Below are positions 45,083 to 57,311 of a stretch of 64,000 bases of DNA, in pieces. A program made the position numbers and the translations under genes. The stretch's first letter is position 1. Every line of letters starts with the position of its first letter. Source of the stretch: Dolomedes plantarius. Taxonomy: Eukaryota > Arthropoda > Arachnida > Araneae > Dolomedidae. The stretch is taken from positions 47,568,183-47,632,182 of the forward strand of contig OU015492.1 of the NCBI GenBank assembly GCA_907164885.2. The letters run 5' to 3'. The notes beneath the pieces are model-generated. The model was not told where the DNA came from. It did not search any database and saw only the letters and a program-made list of their open reading frames with translations.

Positions 45083-46385
45083 AGATTTTTATTAAAACTT
45101 TAGGTAAACTTTTGCATTCTGTGTGTGTCATTTGTAAAATCTTCAGTAAAAATGTGAGAATGTCCTCAATAACTGATTTATAAGCTATTTGTTTTCAAGA
45201 CTTTTAGAGAGTATTTAGTTGTCATGTTGTGCAAAATAAATAAGAATTTACTGGTCCAAAGCATAGACGTGCCCCCCCAACTTAACTTGAAATAAAATAA
45301 AACGTTAATAGAAGTTCAGTTAAATCAGAAAATTGTAGAAAACTTTCAAGAAAGTTGGTTTTTTCCCGTTTTTTCAAACTGTGAAACTGAAAATACCGAT
45401 TATGTCTTTAGCCCTAACATAGTTTTTAACAATTATATGATCCATAACAAAAATTCGATGCTACATTTTTTTCTTCTTTTATTTATATTACATTTATTTT
45501 TCTCATTGTATAACTTTTTGAATACTACTCAAACATCAATTCTATTGTTACTCAATTTCAAAAAATCATAATATTTCAAATTTTAAGCATCGATCGGTAG
45601 TCAATGCGCTGAGAAGGGCCCTAGCTGAATTCAATTTTTGCCCGTCCCAAATGTTAGAAGCACGCTACGCCTATGGTCCAAAGTATACATGTAAGGGGAT
45701 CATACTACCTTTTTTATTTCACTGATAAGCAAATTTATAATGAACTACGCTTTTCAATGCTTCTTGGTGTCACAAATCACTCTAATTTTTATTATGGCAT
45801 TATAAGAAAATATTGGTTTCTTTACAGAATTCTGAAACTGGAATCCCTCTTCACCTCATTGTGATTTCCTTCGAAAGATTCCATTAGCTCACTTGGGAGT
45901 GTGCTCGATTCATAATCTTGTAAGTTGATTTGAACCTCACTGAACCCACTTTTTTTTATTCTCTAGATTTCCTTTTTTTCAGAAGTGAACTTGTTGACAA
46001 AATCACAAAGTTTTCAATATATTTTTTAAAATTTATTTTTTGTACTTAAATTTGAATTTTTCTAGGAAAAACCATAAAAAATATTTTTATTACATAATTC
46101 TTAATTAATAAACAACTCAAATTTTCAAATTACTCTTTATATATTTTATATGCTAATCCGAACGTTCTCATAAACTTTGGTTGCAGTAATTTGTGGATTG
46201 ATATTGATTTCCTTTATTCATTATGTTTTTAACTGGCAAGCCTGTTATTCAAGTATTAGGTATGTCCGAAAGTGCAGTTCAGGGACTTCAGTTAACCATG
46301 ACTCTTGTGAAAGTCTTTTATCATAACTGTTTACCAAAAAAAAATTTATATTTTTATATTATAAAGATATAAAATGCCAAGGGGA
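45083..46385 (+). repeat. Tandem duplication, unit 2 (with hAT MITE)
   Basis: Second unit, longer than the first mainly because of the MITE at 45262-45675. No gene: the ORF at 45673-45864 is chance. Confidence 0.75.
45262..45675. mobile_element. hAT-type MITE (414 bp)
   Basis: Ends CATAGACGTGCC and (complemented) CATAGGCGTAGCGTGC, flanked by the 8-bp duplication GTCCAAAG (45254-45261 and 45676-45683). Unit 1 of the tandem duplication has GCCCAAAG at this point with no insert. The interior is AT-rich and non-coding. Confidence 0.8.
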
Positions 46386-46519
46386 CTCTTGATAGTTAAT
46401 GTTAAAAAATTTTTTAATTTAATTATCAGAATTTCATCAGAAGTAGTTAGAGGTTCATTCATAATTCCTTACAGAAGTAATAGTAATTATAATATTGCTT
46501 TTAGATGTATTAGATCATT

Positions 46520-47500
46520 TGTTGATGAGGTAAAAGGTAGTTGAATGTCATTTGGAATACTAACTTTTGCCTAGTATTTAATTTTTTATTATTTCATTGT
46601 CAAATTTTGGTGGAGATCTGTCTATAAAATATAATTTTGTGAGCAGTTGTTATTATAAAGTGTAAGGATAAGGGCAGTAAAAAAATATTATTTAGGTTCA
46701 GTTAATTATTAAACAATTGTTGACTATAATAAGGTTATGTTTGTAAGTGTGTAGGCTTTTTTTATGGTCTATTATTTGGTTTATCTAAGTTAAGTTGAAA
46801 AATGATGCAAGCATACAAAGATTGACTGACTGTCAATTTTGAGTGCAGTGGCATAGATTATTTTACAAAGTGCAATAAAATACTTTCAACTTTTCAAACC
46901 GAACTTCTAACCAGAATTTAAAAAAATTTTAAGTAAAACTTTTAAAATTGAAAATATTTTCATGGATCTAAAGAATGGAACAGAACACCTGTATGGTCAA
47001 CTAATTCATGGATAAAAGATGCAGCCCTTTTAGAACTGTTTCGTTTATCCATGAATTTGTTGACTATACAGGTTTTCTATTCCATTGTTAAGATCTGTGA
47101 AAATACTCTCATTAGCAAAATATTTTTTTTAAAAATTCAAATTTGGGTTAAAAGTTTGGTTTAAAAAGTCAAAAGTGTTTCTTCACGCTTTATAATATAA
47201 TCTATGCCATTTCACACAACATTGACAGCTAGTCAATATTACCCACTTCATTTTTCAACTTAACCTAGACTAATCAAACAATATATCATAACAATTTTTT
47301 AGTAATTTCTGAATCTAAATAGTATATTTTGAATTCTTACTGTGGTTATCCCTAATAACAGCTTCTCGCAAATAAAAAATATTTTATACACAGATCTCCA
47401 CCATAATTTGACAATTAAGTAACAAAAAGATATACTCTATTAAATACTATGCAGAAGTTAGTATCCCAAATTACTTTCTACCACATTTTTTGTAAAACCA
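46520..47500. repeat. Large hairpin 1 (arms ~480 bp)
   Basis: Arms close at TTCATGGATAAA (ends 47016) and TTTATCCATGAA (starts 47044) around a 27-nt loop. Matching continues outward through GGTCAACTAATTC, CTATGCCA, TTCAACTTAACYTAG and GATCTGTSTATAAAAT-like pairs, to about 46520 and 47490. Arms are diverged, roughly 80% by eye. Confidence 0.75.
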
Positions 47501-48312
47501 ATTACTGTGAAAGCTACATCATATAATAAATGTTTACTTTATTCATTATTATAGTAATAGATTAGTTGTTAAAGAGTATTCACCTTTTTCACGAAATTCC
47601 TGAGTACAGTAAGACATTCAATCCTGTCAATTAAATGATTAGTCATTACAGATATAAATAAAATAGATTAGAATGCATTGATAGAGTACAATAATTGAAA
47701 GCTGATTGAGAGACTTGTTTAGAATGGCAACCAAATTTTCTCTTCACTATCGAGAATCACTCTCACATTGAAAGTAAAGAAACACAAGAATGAAGATTGA
47801 ATACTAAATAAAATGTTAGCATATAAAATCTTAAATTTCAAAATCTGACCCAGCATCTGTATTAATGCTCTCTATGGCATGTTGCAATCAGATTTAGAAA
47901 TTTAAGATTTTGTATCCTAATGTTTTACTTAGCATTCTATCTTTATTCTTGTGTTTCTCTACTTTCAACAGCATTAGTCTCAATAGTGAAGAGGAAATTT
48001 TGGTGTCATTCTAAACAAGTCTCTGATTCAGCTTTCAATGTTGAGCTGAAATTATACTCAACATTGAAAGCTTATTATTGTACTCTATCAAGGCAATTTA
48101 CCCTATTTTATTTATATCTATAATAACAAATTAATCGACATGGTAGGATTTTCTACTGTACAGAGAGAAATTTAGTGAAAAGGGGAATACTCTTTAACAA
48201 ATTATTTATAACTATTTTCTATTACTATATTAATTTAATCAAGTAAATATTTATTACATGATGTAGTTTTCACAGTATGTAATTGGTTTTACAAAAAAAT
48301 GTGATAGGAATT
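47488..48312. repeat. Large hairpin 2 (arms ~360-420 bp)
   Basis: Arms close at AAATTTCAAAATCTGA (ends 47848) and TCAGATTTAGAAATTT (starts 47888). Outer ends are TTTTTGTAAAACCAATTAC (47488) and its complement GTAATTGGTTTTACAAAAAA (48281-48300). It follows hairpin 1 directly. No coding potential; the 67-codon ORF at 47920-48123 lies in one arm. Confidence 0.75.
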
Positions 48313-49724
48313 TACTTCTTGGAAGAAGTTATCAATAAATGACAACAGATTTAAAACTGCACTCATGTGTTGGGTGCTGTTTTATATCTAAGTTTTTTTA
48401 AACCCCTGTATCGGAATTTATATTTCCTAATTGGATTTAATTAATTCAACTTTATCAACAATGAATTTTTTCAACTACTTTCAACAATCAACTACTTTTT
48501 CAACAACAAATTACCCTTTAATGCACAAAACTATGCAAAAAATAATTTTCTTATCTGCAGAGCATTTACTAACCCTACACCAAAAAATAATTTGAATAAA
48601 TTCTTTTGATTCATAAATTATATAAGGGGATGGGAGTCATTTTCCTTTCACTTAAATTTATGAACTGATTATCTTTCATTTTTTTTCCTAGATGCTGTAA
48701 AGATGGCGCAGAGGTACATCGAAGGGATCCTGTTTTGTAGAAAATATAGAAAAAAATTGTGTAAATGTGCTATGTACTTTCTAAATAAACTATTTTTACT
48801 TTAAACCAGCTCTTTTCTGTATTTAAAAGCATGTGTTTCTATAATTATCTTCTATTGTGTAATTTTAAGAAATATTACTATCATAGCACTATTTCTCAAA
48901 AATAGTACTATCAAGTGTTGGATATTGTCCTATATAATATAAAAGAAAATATTTTTTAAAAATGACTTATAAGAATTTATGAATTACTCTTTAATTCACA
49001 AAACTATGCAAAAAATAATTTTCTTATCTGTAGAGCATTTATTAACTCTACACCAAAAAATAATTTAAATAAATTCTTCTGAGCAAATTTTCATAAGCTC
49101 ACTAAGGTTTGAGTATGGGTTTCATCATATCACACTAAACATTACTCAAGTTTTAAAATATGAATGTATCAAATTTATGTTCATAAATTTATCAAATTTA
49201 TGATTATAATTTTATCAAATTATGTTAATAAATTTTATACTTGGGAAGTACAAATTCTTGGGGTTATTAAAAACATGGATTTATGTTGCATTTCTTTGGA
49301 TGAAATGCAATAATATGAATGGAAAGAATAAATACACACTACTGTTTTACATACTATATCTCATTCTAAATAAATAAAAATAAAAAAACTGAGGAGCCTT
49401 AGATCGAATGGAAAGATAGATTTAGCTTTATCGGTTGTTATTAATGTTATCTTAACTTTCAAATTTGGGTAAATGCATCTTAATACAAAAGGAGGTTTTT
49501 TTCTAAGAAGTAAACTTGTGATTCATATGCAAATTTTTAGGTATTAGCAAAGATCAGTATTTGGTAATACCTAAAAATACATAAGGCAAAACTGGAAAGA
49601 ATACTAGAAATATGAAGGCAAAAAAAAATAAATAAATAAAAGTGAAAGGGTTGATATCAGAGGTTATTCGTCAATGTAATAAATAATAAAAATAAGCATA
49701 TAAACGAAAGGGTCCTACGCAAAA
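48313..49724. other. AT-rich spacer
   Basis: No gene. A segment with ACCCTACACCAAAAAATAATTT is present twice (48530-48605 and 48985-49080). Confidence 0.5.
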
Positions 49725-49920
49725 CTTTGAAAAAATGGCGGCGGTCCGATTCTTGTAGAATGCTGGCATGACGCCCGGACCTACGGCACATTGCTGTTTA
49801 CGAGATGGGTAGATGACGGTATGTCGACACCAATTATTGCTCCCGTAACCAGTTCGTCAACCTCCGGTTACGCGGCGGATTGAGGGGAGGCTGACGAAAA
49901 GAGGTTTCTTCCATAACATT
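49725..49920. other. CpG-containing GC-richer block
   Basis: About 200 bp with many CG dinucleotides in otherwise AT-rich DNA (AAATGGCGGCGGTCCG, GACGCCCGGACC, TTACGCGGCGG). An ATG opens only a 6-codon frame. It could be a fragment of a repeat or an exon/promoter island; no motif decides. Confidence 0.35.
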
Positions 49921-51026
49921 GGCTTCCTAGAGTCTTGAATCGGTGTGTGTGTGTAGTGTAGTGTATATACATGTATGTGTGTATGTGCGTGAGTAAATCT
50001 TGAAAACAAATGTCAAAGCAGAAGCCCGAATAAATATTTCAAACCAGTTATAAATAAGCATGGCAGTATTTTTAATATTACAAGAAATAACAATATAATA
50101 ATTTCGAGGAATTTTTTTCGTACCATAAATCGGGAAAATTTTTCTGTTTAAAACATACTTAAAATCATCACCTCATATAAAAGTTTAATTAAACTGATTA
50201 GCATCCGTTACTTTTCAACAAACATTTTGTTTCAATATCAACGTCATAAAATAGTCGTAAAAATTCCCTGATTTAGATAAATAGCAAAATGAAAGGACGC
50301 CTTTTCTCGAGTAAAAGGGAAACTTTTTTTTTACATTTTCAAACTCTAAAAGTTCTTATAATGGTATTTAAACGCCTTCAAATTTTACGAGATAGCGGTA
50401 TTCTGGAAAGTTACCCCTAATTTGCTACATAAATTATTTTTTTTCTACTATGAAACGCATACTTTGTCGATAACAGAAAATAATCTTATAAAAGACAGTT
50501 CCTTTCGTTGTAAAACAGTGAAATTTATTTTTTTAAATCTATTATAGCTTTTTTTATGATCTGGGACACGTGTCGAGAATTCTTTGTTTTTTTATAGAGC
50601 TGTATTAAATTTCTAGTACTAAATTAAAATCTTCTTTAATTAAATTTTGTTCTTGCATGAAATTTTATGCATTAGTCTGTTGCCACTACAATGTTTGTTT
50701 TTTGTAAATAAATATTCATGACAGTCATCAGTTGGCGTTTTTATGGGACACCAGGGTATTTTTTCTACAGGTTTGAAACAATGGTTAAAAATGGTAATTG
50801 ACTAAAAAAACTTTAGGGTAAGTACAAGCTAAAGGAATAAAATTTAGACTTTTGTATGTCTGCATTCAGAATTAAAATTCTGTCTCTTTAAGGGACATTC
50901 CTAAATCCTTCAACTGATCTAAATATAGCTTTTCTTAAATACAAACTAAAATCCTAAGGAATTTGTAAGTTGCCTTAAATGGACTCACTCCAAACCATAT
51001 AAGGGCCAATAAGAGCCATAGAACTC
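49921..51026. other. AT-rich spacer
   Basis: A (TG)n/(TA)n patch at 49945-49992 and otherwise nothing recognisable. Confidence 0.5.
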
Positions 51027-51030
51027 TTAA

Positions 51031-51806
51031 GGGGACTCGGTACCAAATTTTTTTTTTTTGTAAATAACAATAATGTTTCAGTTTTTGGATGATGTTTCAA
51101 TAAAGCATAATCATTACATACAATAATAGACCTTAAATTGATAATACAATAATAACTTTTTTAAAAAATTTAATTTTTTTTAAATTTTTTAACACTTTTA
51201 AAATTTCTTCTCCTTTTTTAATTTTGGTGCTTGAAACAAGATTTTTTTTATCCTATACTCAGGGTACTCTTTTCTACAAAAGTAAGCATCAGAATTTTTG
51301 ATTTAAAAATTAGATCAGAAGAAAAAAATTAATAATTGGATGTCTATGGAAAAAACCCTTGAAAATAGCATATATTTCAAATTCATATTTTTTTTAAAAA
51401 AATATTTTAAAGGTATCAAAAAATAAGATGCTTACTTATCATTAATAGAATCTAAAGATACACTAAAAAAAGTTTGAGACAATTTGCTGAAATATTCTGG
51501 AAGCCTTCGCATTTTGATTATATAGGAAATCTGAAAAATTACGAACTGAGAAAAATGTGTTTAAACATTTCATTTACAAAGAAACAATACTAAATTTTAT
51601 CCAAATGTCTCCAAACTTTTTCTCAATGAATAATGGAACATTTTTTTAGTTTTCCTCACCAGAAGAAAGTGTTAGATGTTAAAATCATGGAATTAGAGGC
51701 TAATGTATATGGTAGCACTTAGTTATTAAATAAACAAAATTGCACATTTTCAGTAGAAAAATACCCCACAACTGCAAAAGTAGACATTATAATCATTTTT
51801 AATTTG

Positions 51807-51854
<48 letters not shown>

Positions 51855-52630
51855 ATATAATAATTCTACTTATTCAATAAATCATGATAAATTATTAACA
51901 AAATAAAATCATAGCTCATATTTATATTTAAATTAAATGTAAATACCAATACTTAAAAATTTTCATAATTATTTAAAGGGCACCAATTATAAATTTAAAA
52001 ATAACCAGGTCTATATGTAATGCCTTCTCGTTTCTTTTCTAAACGTTCTCTTTTAGTTATGGCATCTTTCACAAGTTTTCTTGCTCGTTGGTACTTAAAT
52101 GTGCTTCTTCGCTATCTAAAAGAATTTTTTCGCAAGTCTAACATTTTTGCAAGTCTGGCAGTCTGGTACCCGAATTTTAGTTCCAGAGTTTTATGAATTT
52201 CTCTTAGAGTAGAAGTGACACCTTTATTATATTCACAAATCACTTCCCTCACTGATCTATGCACACGCTTTTTGTACACAAATATGTCTTTAGAACACCT
52301 AGCCCATATCATACAAACGGAGCTAAACGTTGAAAGATGAGGTTATAGTTAATCTCTCGCCAAACTCACAGCGAGAAAAATAAAAATATCATTTGTAAAA
52401 ACCAGAGAGTTGGTTAGTTTTTCAACTGTAAACAATGAAGTGGGTGTGGCATTTAAAGGGACATTTAAAAACAGAGGTTTGCGAAATTAACCATATCTCC
52501 TTTACTATCTATCAGATCATCAGGAAATTTAGACAGAATGTTCTAGAGATGTTAAGGTTCATTTTGGGGTAAAAATCTGCAATTCGCCAATTTTATCATT
52601 TTTCGTCAAAATGAGAGGTACTGAGTCCCC
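51031..52630 (-). mobile_element. Kolobok-like DNA transposon derivative
   Basis: Inverted ends GGGGACTCGGTACC and (complemented) GGGGACTCAGTACC are flanked by TTAA (51027-51030 and 52631-52634). TTAA targets with purine-starting ends are typical of Kolobok. The 1600-bp interior keeps only a C-terminal coding remnant, on the minus strand. A (TA)n(TG)n tract lies at 51808-51858. Confidence 0.65.
52010..52312 (-). pseudogene. Kolobok-like transposase C-terminal remnant
   Basis: The frame from 52312 reads IWARCSKDIFVYKKRVHRSV, EVICEYNKGVTSTLREIHK and LELKFGYQTARLAKMLD, then stops. After a frameshift it continues STFKYQRARKLVKDAITKRE and ends EGITYRPGYF near 52010. The W.RC.K..F........A..EA...FN.G pattern followed by EG..Y.PG.F matches what I know as the C-terminus of Kolobok-type (THAP-associated) transposases of arthropods. 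THAP and catalytic regions are absent. The assignment is supported by the TTAA flanks. Confidence 0.55.
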
Positions 52631-53129
52631 TTAAGACCCTGATAAGTCCGTTAATACATTAGCCAATTACGGCCAATTTGTCGAGAAGGTTAAATCATCG
52701 CACTCTCATTATAACTTTATGTTTTCAAGTTAATATCAGCATCTATGACTGGATACTTCATAATAGTTCATTTTGATACAATATTTTTAGGGCTTATTTA
52801 ATTTGTTTTCAAGCTAAAGAACTAAAACCCGTATCACACTGAAGAATTTGGTGAAACTTTAAGCTTTTCGTCAAGCATTTCTCCTCGCGGAGTGTCTGTG
52901 AAGGGTTGCTGGAGTTTGACAAACGGATTCGCAAACCGAAGCGGACGGGTTACCGTACCAATCCTGTTATCGACCATTAGGCTTTAGGCATAGCATACAA
53001 ATTTCTTAGCGCATGTATTACGAATCGATTGCTCACTCGGACATAACCTATTCAAATCATGGCTCCATCCAATTTTATGAGCATATCATCTAAAAAAAAC
53101 GATATGTGCTAAAATAATTTGCCTTACAG

Positions 53130-54847
53130 CAGCATTAATTGCAAGAAGAAAAAAATCTGAAAGAAAAATTTGGACAAGGGAATGGTTAAAAAAAAGAAAT
53201 AAACTAAGATGTTATGAGAATTTGATGAGGGAACTGGCACTTCAGGTAAGATATTTTCTTTCAAATTTTGCTAGAATTAATAAATTATTATAGAAATAAT
53301 ATTTATAGAATTATTATGCAGAATATTTGACCCTTCTTTAAGTCCCCTAAAAGAGGATTATTTCTTTTTCCCCCAACTGTTTGGTTTTAGTGAAATGTTT
53401 GAAAAGGTTGCTGTAATATCTTGCTCATAGAAATTTTCTATACATGAAATACAATTATGAAAAATTAAACATATCTTATTTTTTTAATACTAGGATACTG
53501 AAGGCTATAGAAGGTGGATTAGGATGGATACAGCATCTTTTGAGTATTTGCTTGAAAAAGTATTACCTTTGATACAAAAAAGAAATACACAAATGAGACA
53601 CAGTATTCCTCCTGGTGAACGTTTGGCACTCACTCTCAGATATTTAGCTACAGGTAAAGATATAGACTTTTTATAAACATTGCTTTTTTTTTAAATCTTA
53701 ATATTGATATTAAAGACTAGTACAAGATTATCATTATCATGATTTAATGAATATGATGGGCAGGACTGTAGAATATAAACACAGTCGCATACAATAAAGT
53801 ATAAGTAGGATTAATTATTTTAGGTAGTATAAATATGGTCGATACTAACATACACATGTACTTTTACATATTCTAGTGTATTTCGGTTTTAATACTTTGA
53901 TTTATATAATATATATTATGGCAATCTATTTTAATCAAATTTGTTGCTGATCGATAATTACCCCAGAAGTGACCAAGTTGGTCACACAAAATCTATAATC
54001 ATGAAATTGACAAATGTATTTGCATTAAAATAAACATTTTATTATGTGGGTGCTTACTGTGCAAAAATTGAAAATATTATATTTGATAGTTAATTAATAT
54101 AATATAGTAGACTCTCTTTAATTCGCAAGCACCTATAATCCACACATCATAACAGATGTAAACATTGAAATTTGATGTTAAGTTGCAATGCCAATCATTG
54201 ACAATTCAATAGCTAGCATGTAAAAATATATATTGTGACATTTTTTTTAAAAATCATTAATTGTATATTTAAATAAATTCAAATAAAATCATTGTACAAT
54301 ATTTATTATAATATTTCTGTTATTTTAATTTGTCATTAATTGTAAAAAAAAACTGTTGATTGGTTTTACTTACAATTTTCAAAACATAAACAATAGAATG
54401 ACCTATAATCCACACTAGCATTGGTCCCAAGCTGTGTCGATTACAGAGAGCCTACTGTAATTAGATGTTAGATTTGGCATGTTAGGCACATTAGAAACTG
54501 ATGTTTTATTATGTTTTCTGTACTATTCTGTTTTGAACAAAATTACTATGACAGATCTTTAGATGAAAAAATACACCTATGGATCATTAAAAGAGAATTG
54601 CTAAAATGTTTTTCTTTTAAGCATTACCTGTGTCTGATTCTTTACTGACAGTATTTATCTTTATTTTTCAGGTGAAACGTGGCAATCATTAAGTTTTCAC
54701 TTTCGCATTGCTCAAAACACCATTTCTGGAATCTTGCCACTAGTATGCAAGGCAATTTTCATTGAATGCAAGGCTGACTTCAATAGAATGTGGAACCTGT
54801 TCCATGGCAAGAGCAAATGTGCAATTTACATTGAATTTAATTTTTAA
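53130..54847 (+). pseudogene. Harbinger transposase, N-terminal exons only
   Basis: Three exons with consistent GT/AG sites and reading phase: 53130-53245, 53494-53653 and 54672-54847. They read ALIARRKKSERKIWTREWL...NLMRELALQ, then DTEGYRRWIRMDTASFEYLLEKVLPLI...RHSIPPGERLALTLRYLATG, then ETWQSLSFHFRIAQNTISGILPLVCKAIF. This is the standard N-terminal part of PIF/Harbinger transposases. Where the DDE domain should follow (normally W.FP.C.GAIDGKH and two further acidic residues), the frame gives WNLFHGKSKCAIYIEF and stops at 54845-54847. None of the catalytic domain is present downstream, so an internal deletion has removed it. The first exon lacks a recognisable start codon. Confidence 0.8.
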
Positions 54848-55532
54848 TAAATGTACCTTGTTCAAAGTTAAGATTGAAAATTTTTTTGTTCTGTATAACT
54901 TGTAAATAATAACTACACTGGTTTCAATTATGAAAACAGCATACGAAAACTTAGTCTCAAAAGAGGGGTTAGAACGACCATTATTATTTTATGTTAGAAC
55001 ATAACTTTGCCAAGTACCAAAATAATTTGATTTCTTTTTTCTGTTCCCATATAAATTGGGTTACCCATATGGATCTGATCTTTTGTGGTACAAATGGAAA
55101 GATTAGTTTCTAGCAACATTCTTAGCACAAAAAAGTGTGAAATAAAAAAAAATTCAGATAAATTACATTCAGATTTTAGTACAGCTCATATTCAAAATAT
55201 TAGAATAATTACATTACATAAAATACTAACACAATATTAAAAAAATGGACATCTACGAAAAGGTTAACTCTCAGATATATCAATAAATTTTGGAATAGTA
55301 TCATAAATAAATAAATGGAAAATAATTTCTTATTACTTTTTCTCAGTTATTATAATTTTTTGAATCTGAGCTGTATGCTACTGCTATATATTTTTCAAAT
55401 GCCAAAATACCTATAAATACCAGTTATATGCAACATACCAGCTATTTGTAAAATTAAATTATGGTCAATGAAATCAATGAAATGAAACAAGTAAAAAATT
55501 TATTTAAAAAATTATTTATTATTATTAAAAAA

Positions 55533-57066
55533 TTATTTATTATTCAAGTCTGCCATGCAATATTTATTGATAACACCTTGGATTTCAACTCTTGCCTTTT
55601 CTTTTAAGTTTACATCTTTTAAACTTTTAAATGTACATCTCAGATAATTAAAAAAGGCATCATCGACATTGTCTTTATCCTCATTTATAGATGCCATTAA
55701 TTTCTTGACTTGCTCCAACGTGCTGGATATTTGCTTATCCACACTTTCCCCCCCCTTTTTTAGGGGGAATTAATGAAGTTTCCATCACTTTCCTTTTATT
55801 GGTCTGGGGGCTATTCATTACTGCATTTTCATTGACTGCAGTAACCGATTCTTGGGTAAATTCCCCAAATTCACTTTCTGTATCCTGTAAAAAATAGACA
55901 TTAAAATGGAATATTGAAATGTAATAATAAATTAAAAAATGAGAGCTGTGATCAGGGTTCCAAAATATTGAAAATATCCGATATTTTGATATATATCCAA
56001 TATTTTCAAAATTGTCAACTTATTGCTGATGATAAATATTTACAGATTTAATACAACTTAAACACCAATACATATTACACATTATATATAAACTAATATA
56101 AAACATTATTCTAATATAAAATAGTACTTAATTTTATATATATAATTATAAATAAAATTTTTTTTTCTTCTTTTTTTTTAAAGCACTCGTAACAAAATTT
56201 TAAGTTAAACATTTTTCTCTTTCAAAACACAAATTATAAAACTCTCAAATTTTAAGAATGTTTTATTTCTTTAACAAAACTTTAAACACAAAATGAAATT
56301 TATTTATTTTTGTTCAAAAATTTAAACAAAAATGTAAGTGTTATTATTGTTGTTATTCAGTTGCATGTAAACTGAATGTTTACTATCATAAGTGATCCAT
56401 AAGTTCGTAAATTTAGCTTACCATAAATACTAGTGTCAGTACAGTAAATCAATGCAACCACAATACTTAAAATCTTAGCATTAAAAATATCTCTTGCATT
56501 ATTGAACAATAATGATAAAGCAGGGTAGACTATTAATGGCTTTCAATACAATTAACTTTGTTAAATAAGAAGTTATTACTACATGATTAAAAATTCTCAT
56601 TGATTGTTTTCCGAATACAGAAAAAAAAAATTGTAACTTGTTTCAGTGCAATATGCTATGCACGAAGATTATTTCTGTTGACAAACATTGGCGAAGTTTG
56701 GCGATAAAAATGACAATTGATATGAATCCATATCAATGATCCGAAAAGTTCCGAAAGATCCACAATTAAATAGAATTATTTTGAAATTATATCAAACGTG
56801 GCAATACTATAAATAATTATTAAGTTGTTACGGATAAGAAATGTATAAAAGACATGCAAAATCTTACTTACCGCTAGTAAAAGAAGATTGGTAATGAGGC
56901 CATTTCTCACTCATTATCTCCCCTATCTCTTTACAAGTCAACCGCTTTAACGTCCTTTTCTTGTAATAGTAATGACTGTGGTTCCACAGATTTCACGAAT
57001 TGTAACTTCGTCGATGAAATAATTTAAAATTTCTTCTTTAGTCCACGGATCCGTGTTGGCGGCCAT
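55533..57066 (-). pseudogene. Harbinger Myb/MADF-like accessory protein
   Basis: The accessory DNA-binding partner that brings Harbinger transposase to the element ends. Exon 1 (57066-56872, donor GTAAGT) starts MAANTDPWTKEEILNYFIDE; after about 39 codons the frame hits TAA, and similarity to a Myb/SANT-type domain (RTLKRLTCKEIGEIMSEKW) continues in another frame, so a 1-base indel is likely. The last exon (55884-55533, acceptor TTTTTACAG) encodes DTESEFGEFTQESVT, an NSPQTNKRKVMETSLIPPKK basic stretch, and a helical C-terminus (SSTLEQVKKLMASINEDKDNV, then FFNYLRCTFKSL) like the BESS-type oligomerisation segment. Middle exons, if any, were not identified. Confidence 0.6.
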
Positions 57067-57311
57067 ATTTTATTCCTTGCTCGATCGCGAGTCACGTGAG
57101 CCAAAAACCTGCCCTGCTATTGGACAATTATGTGCAACACAAGCTTTTCGTGAAACTTTTCCCATGTAGAATGGGAAAAGTTGCAGTTAAAGATTCATAG
57201 AAAAACACTCTATCACACAGTATTTTAGTGCAACAGTTGCAGGTAAAACAGGTTTAGTGAAACAGTTGCGCTAAAAGCTTGTGCTAAATCTTTAGTGTGA
57301 TACGGGCATAA

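Larger units (their letters stand above)
52826..57308 (+). mobile_element. PIF/Harbinger transposon, catalytic region deleted
   Basis: Inverted ends AACCCGTATCACACT and (complemented) TGCCCGTATCACACT are flanked by the 3-bp duplication TAA (52823-52825 and 57309-57311). Subterminal AAGCTTTTCG and GTGAAACTTT-type motifs occur near both ends. The element carries the two genes expected of this superfamily in convergent orientation: a transposase (plus) and a Myb/MADF-like protein (minus). Both are defective. Confidence 0.85.
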
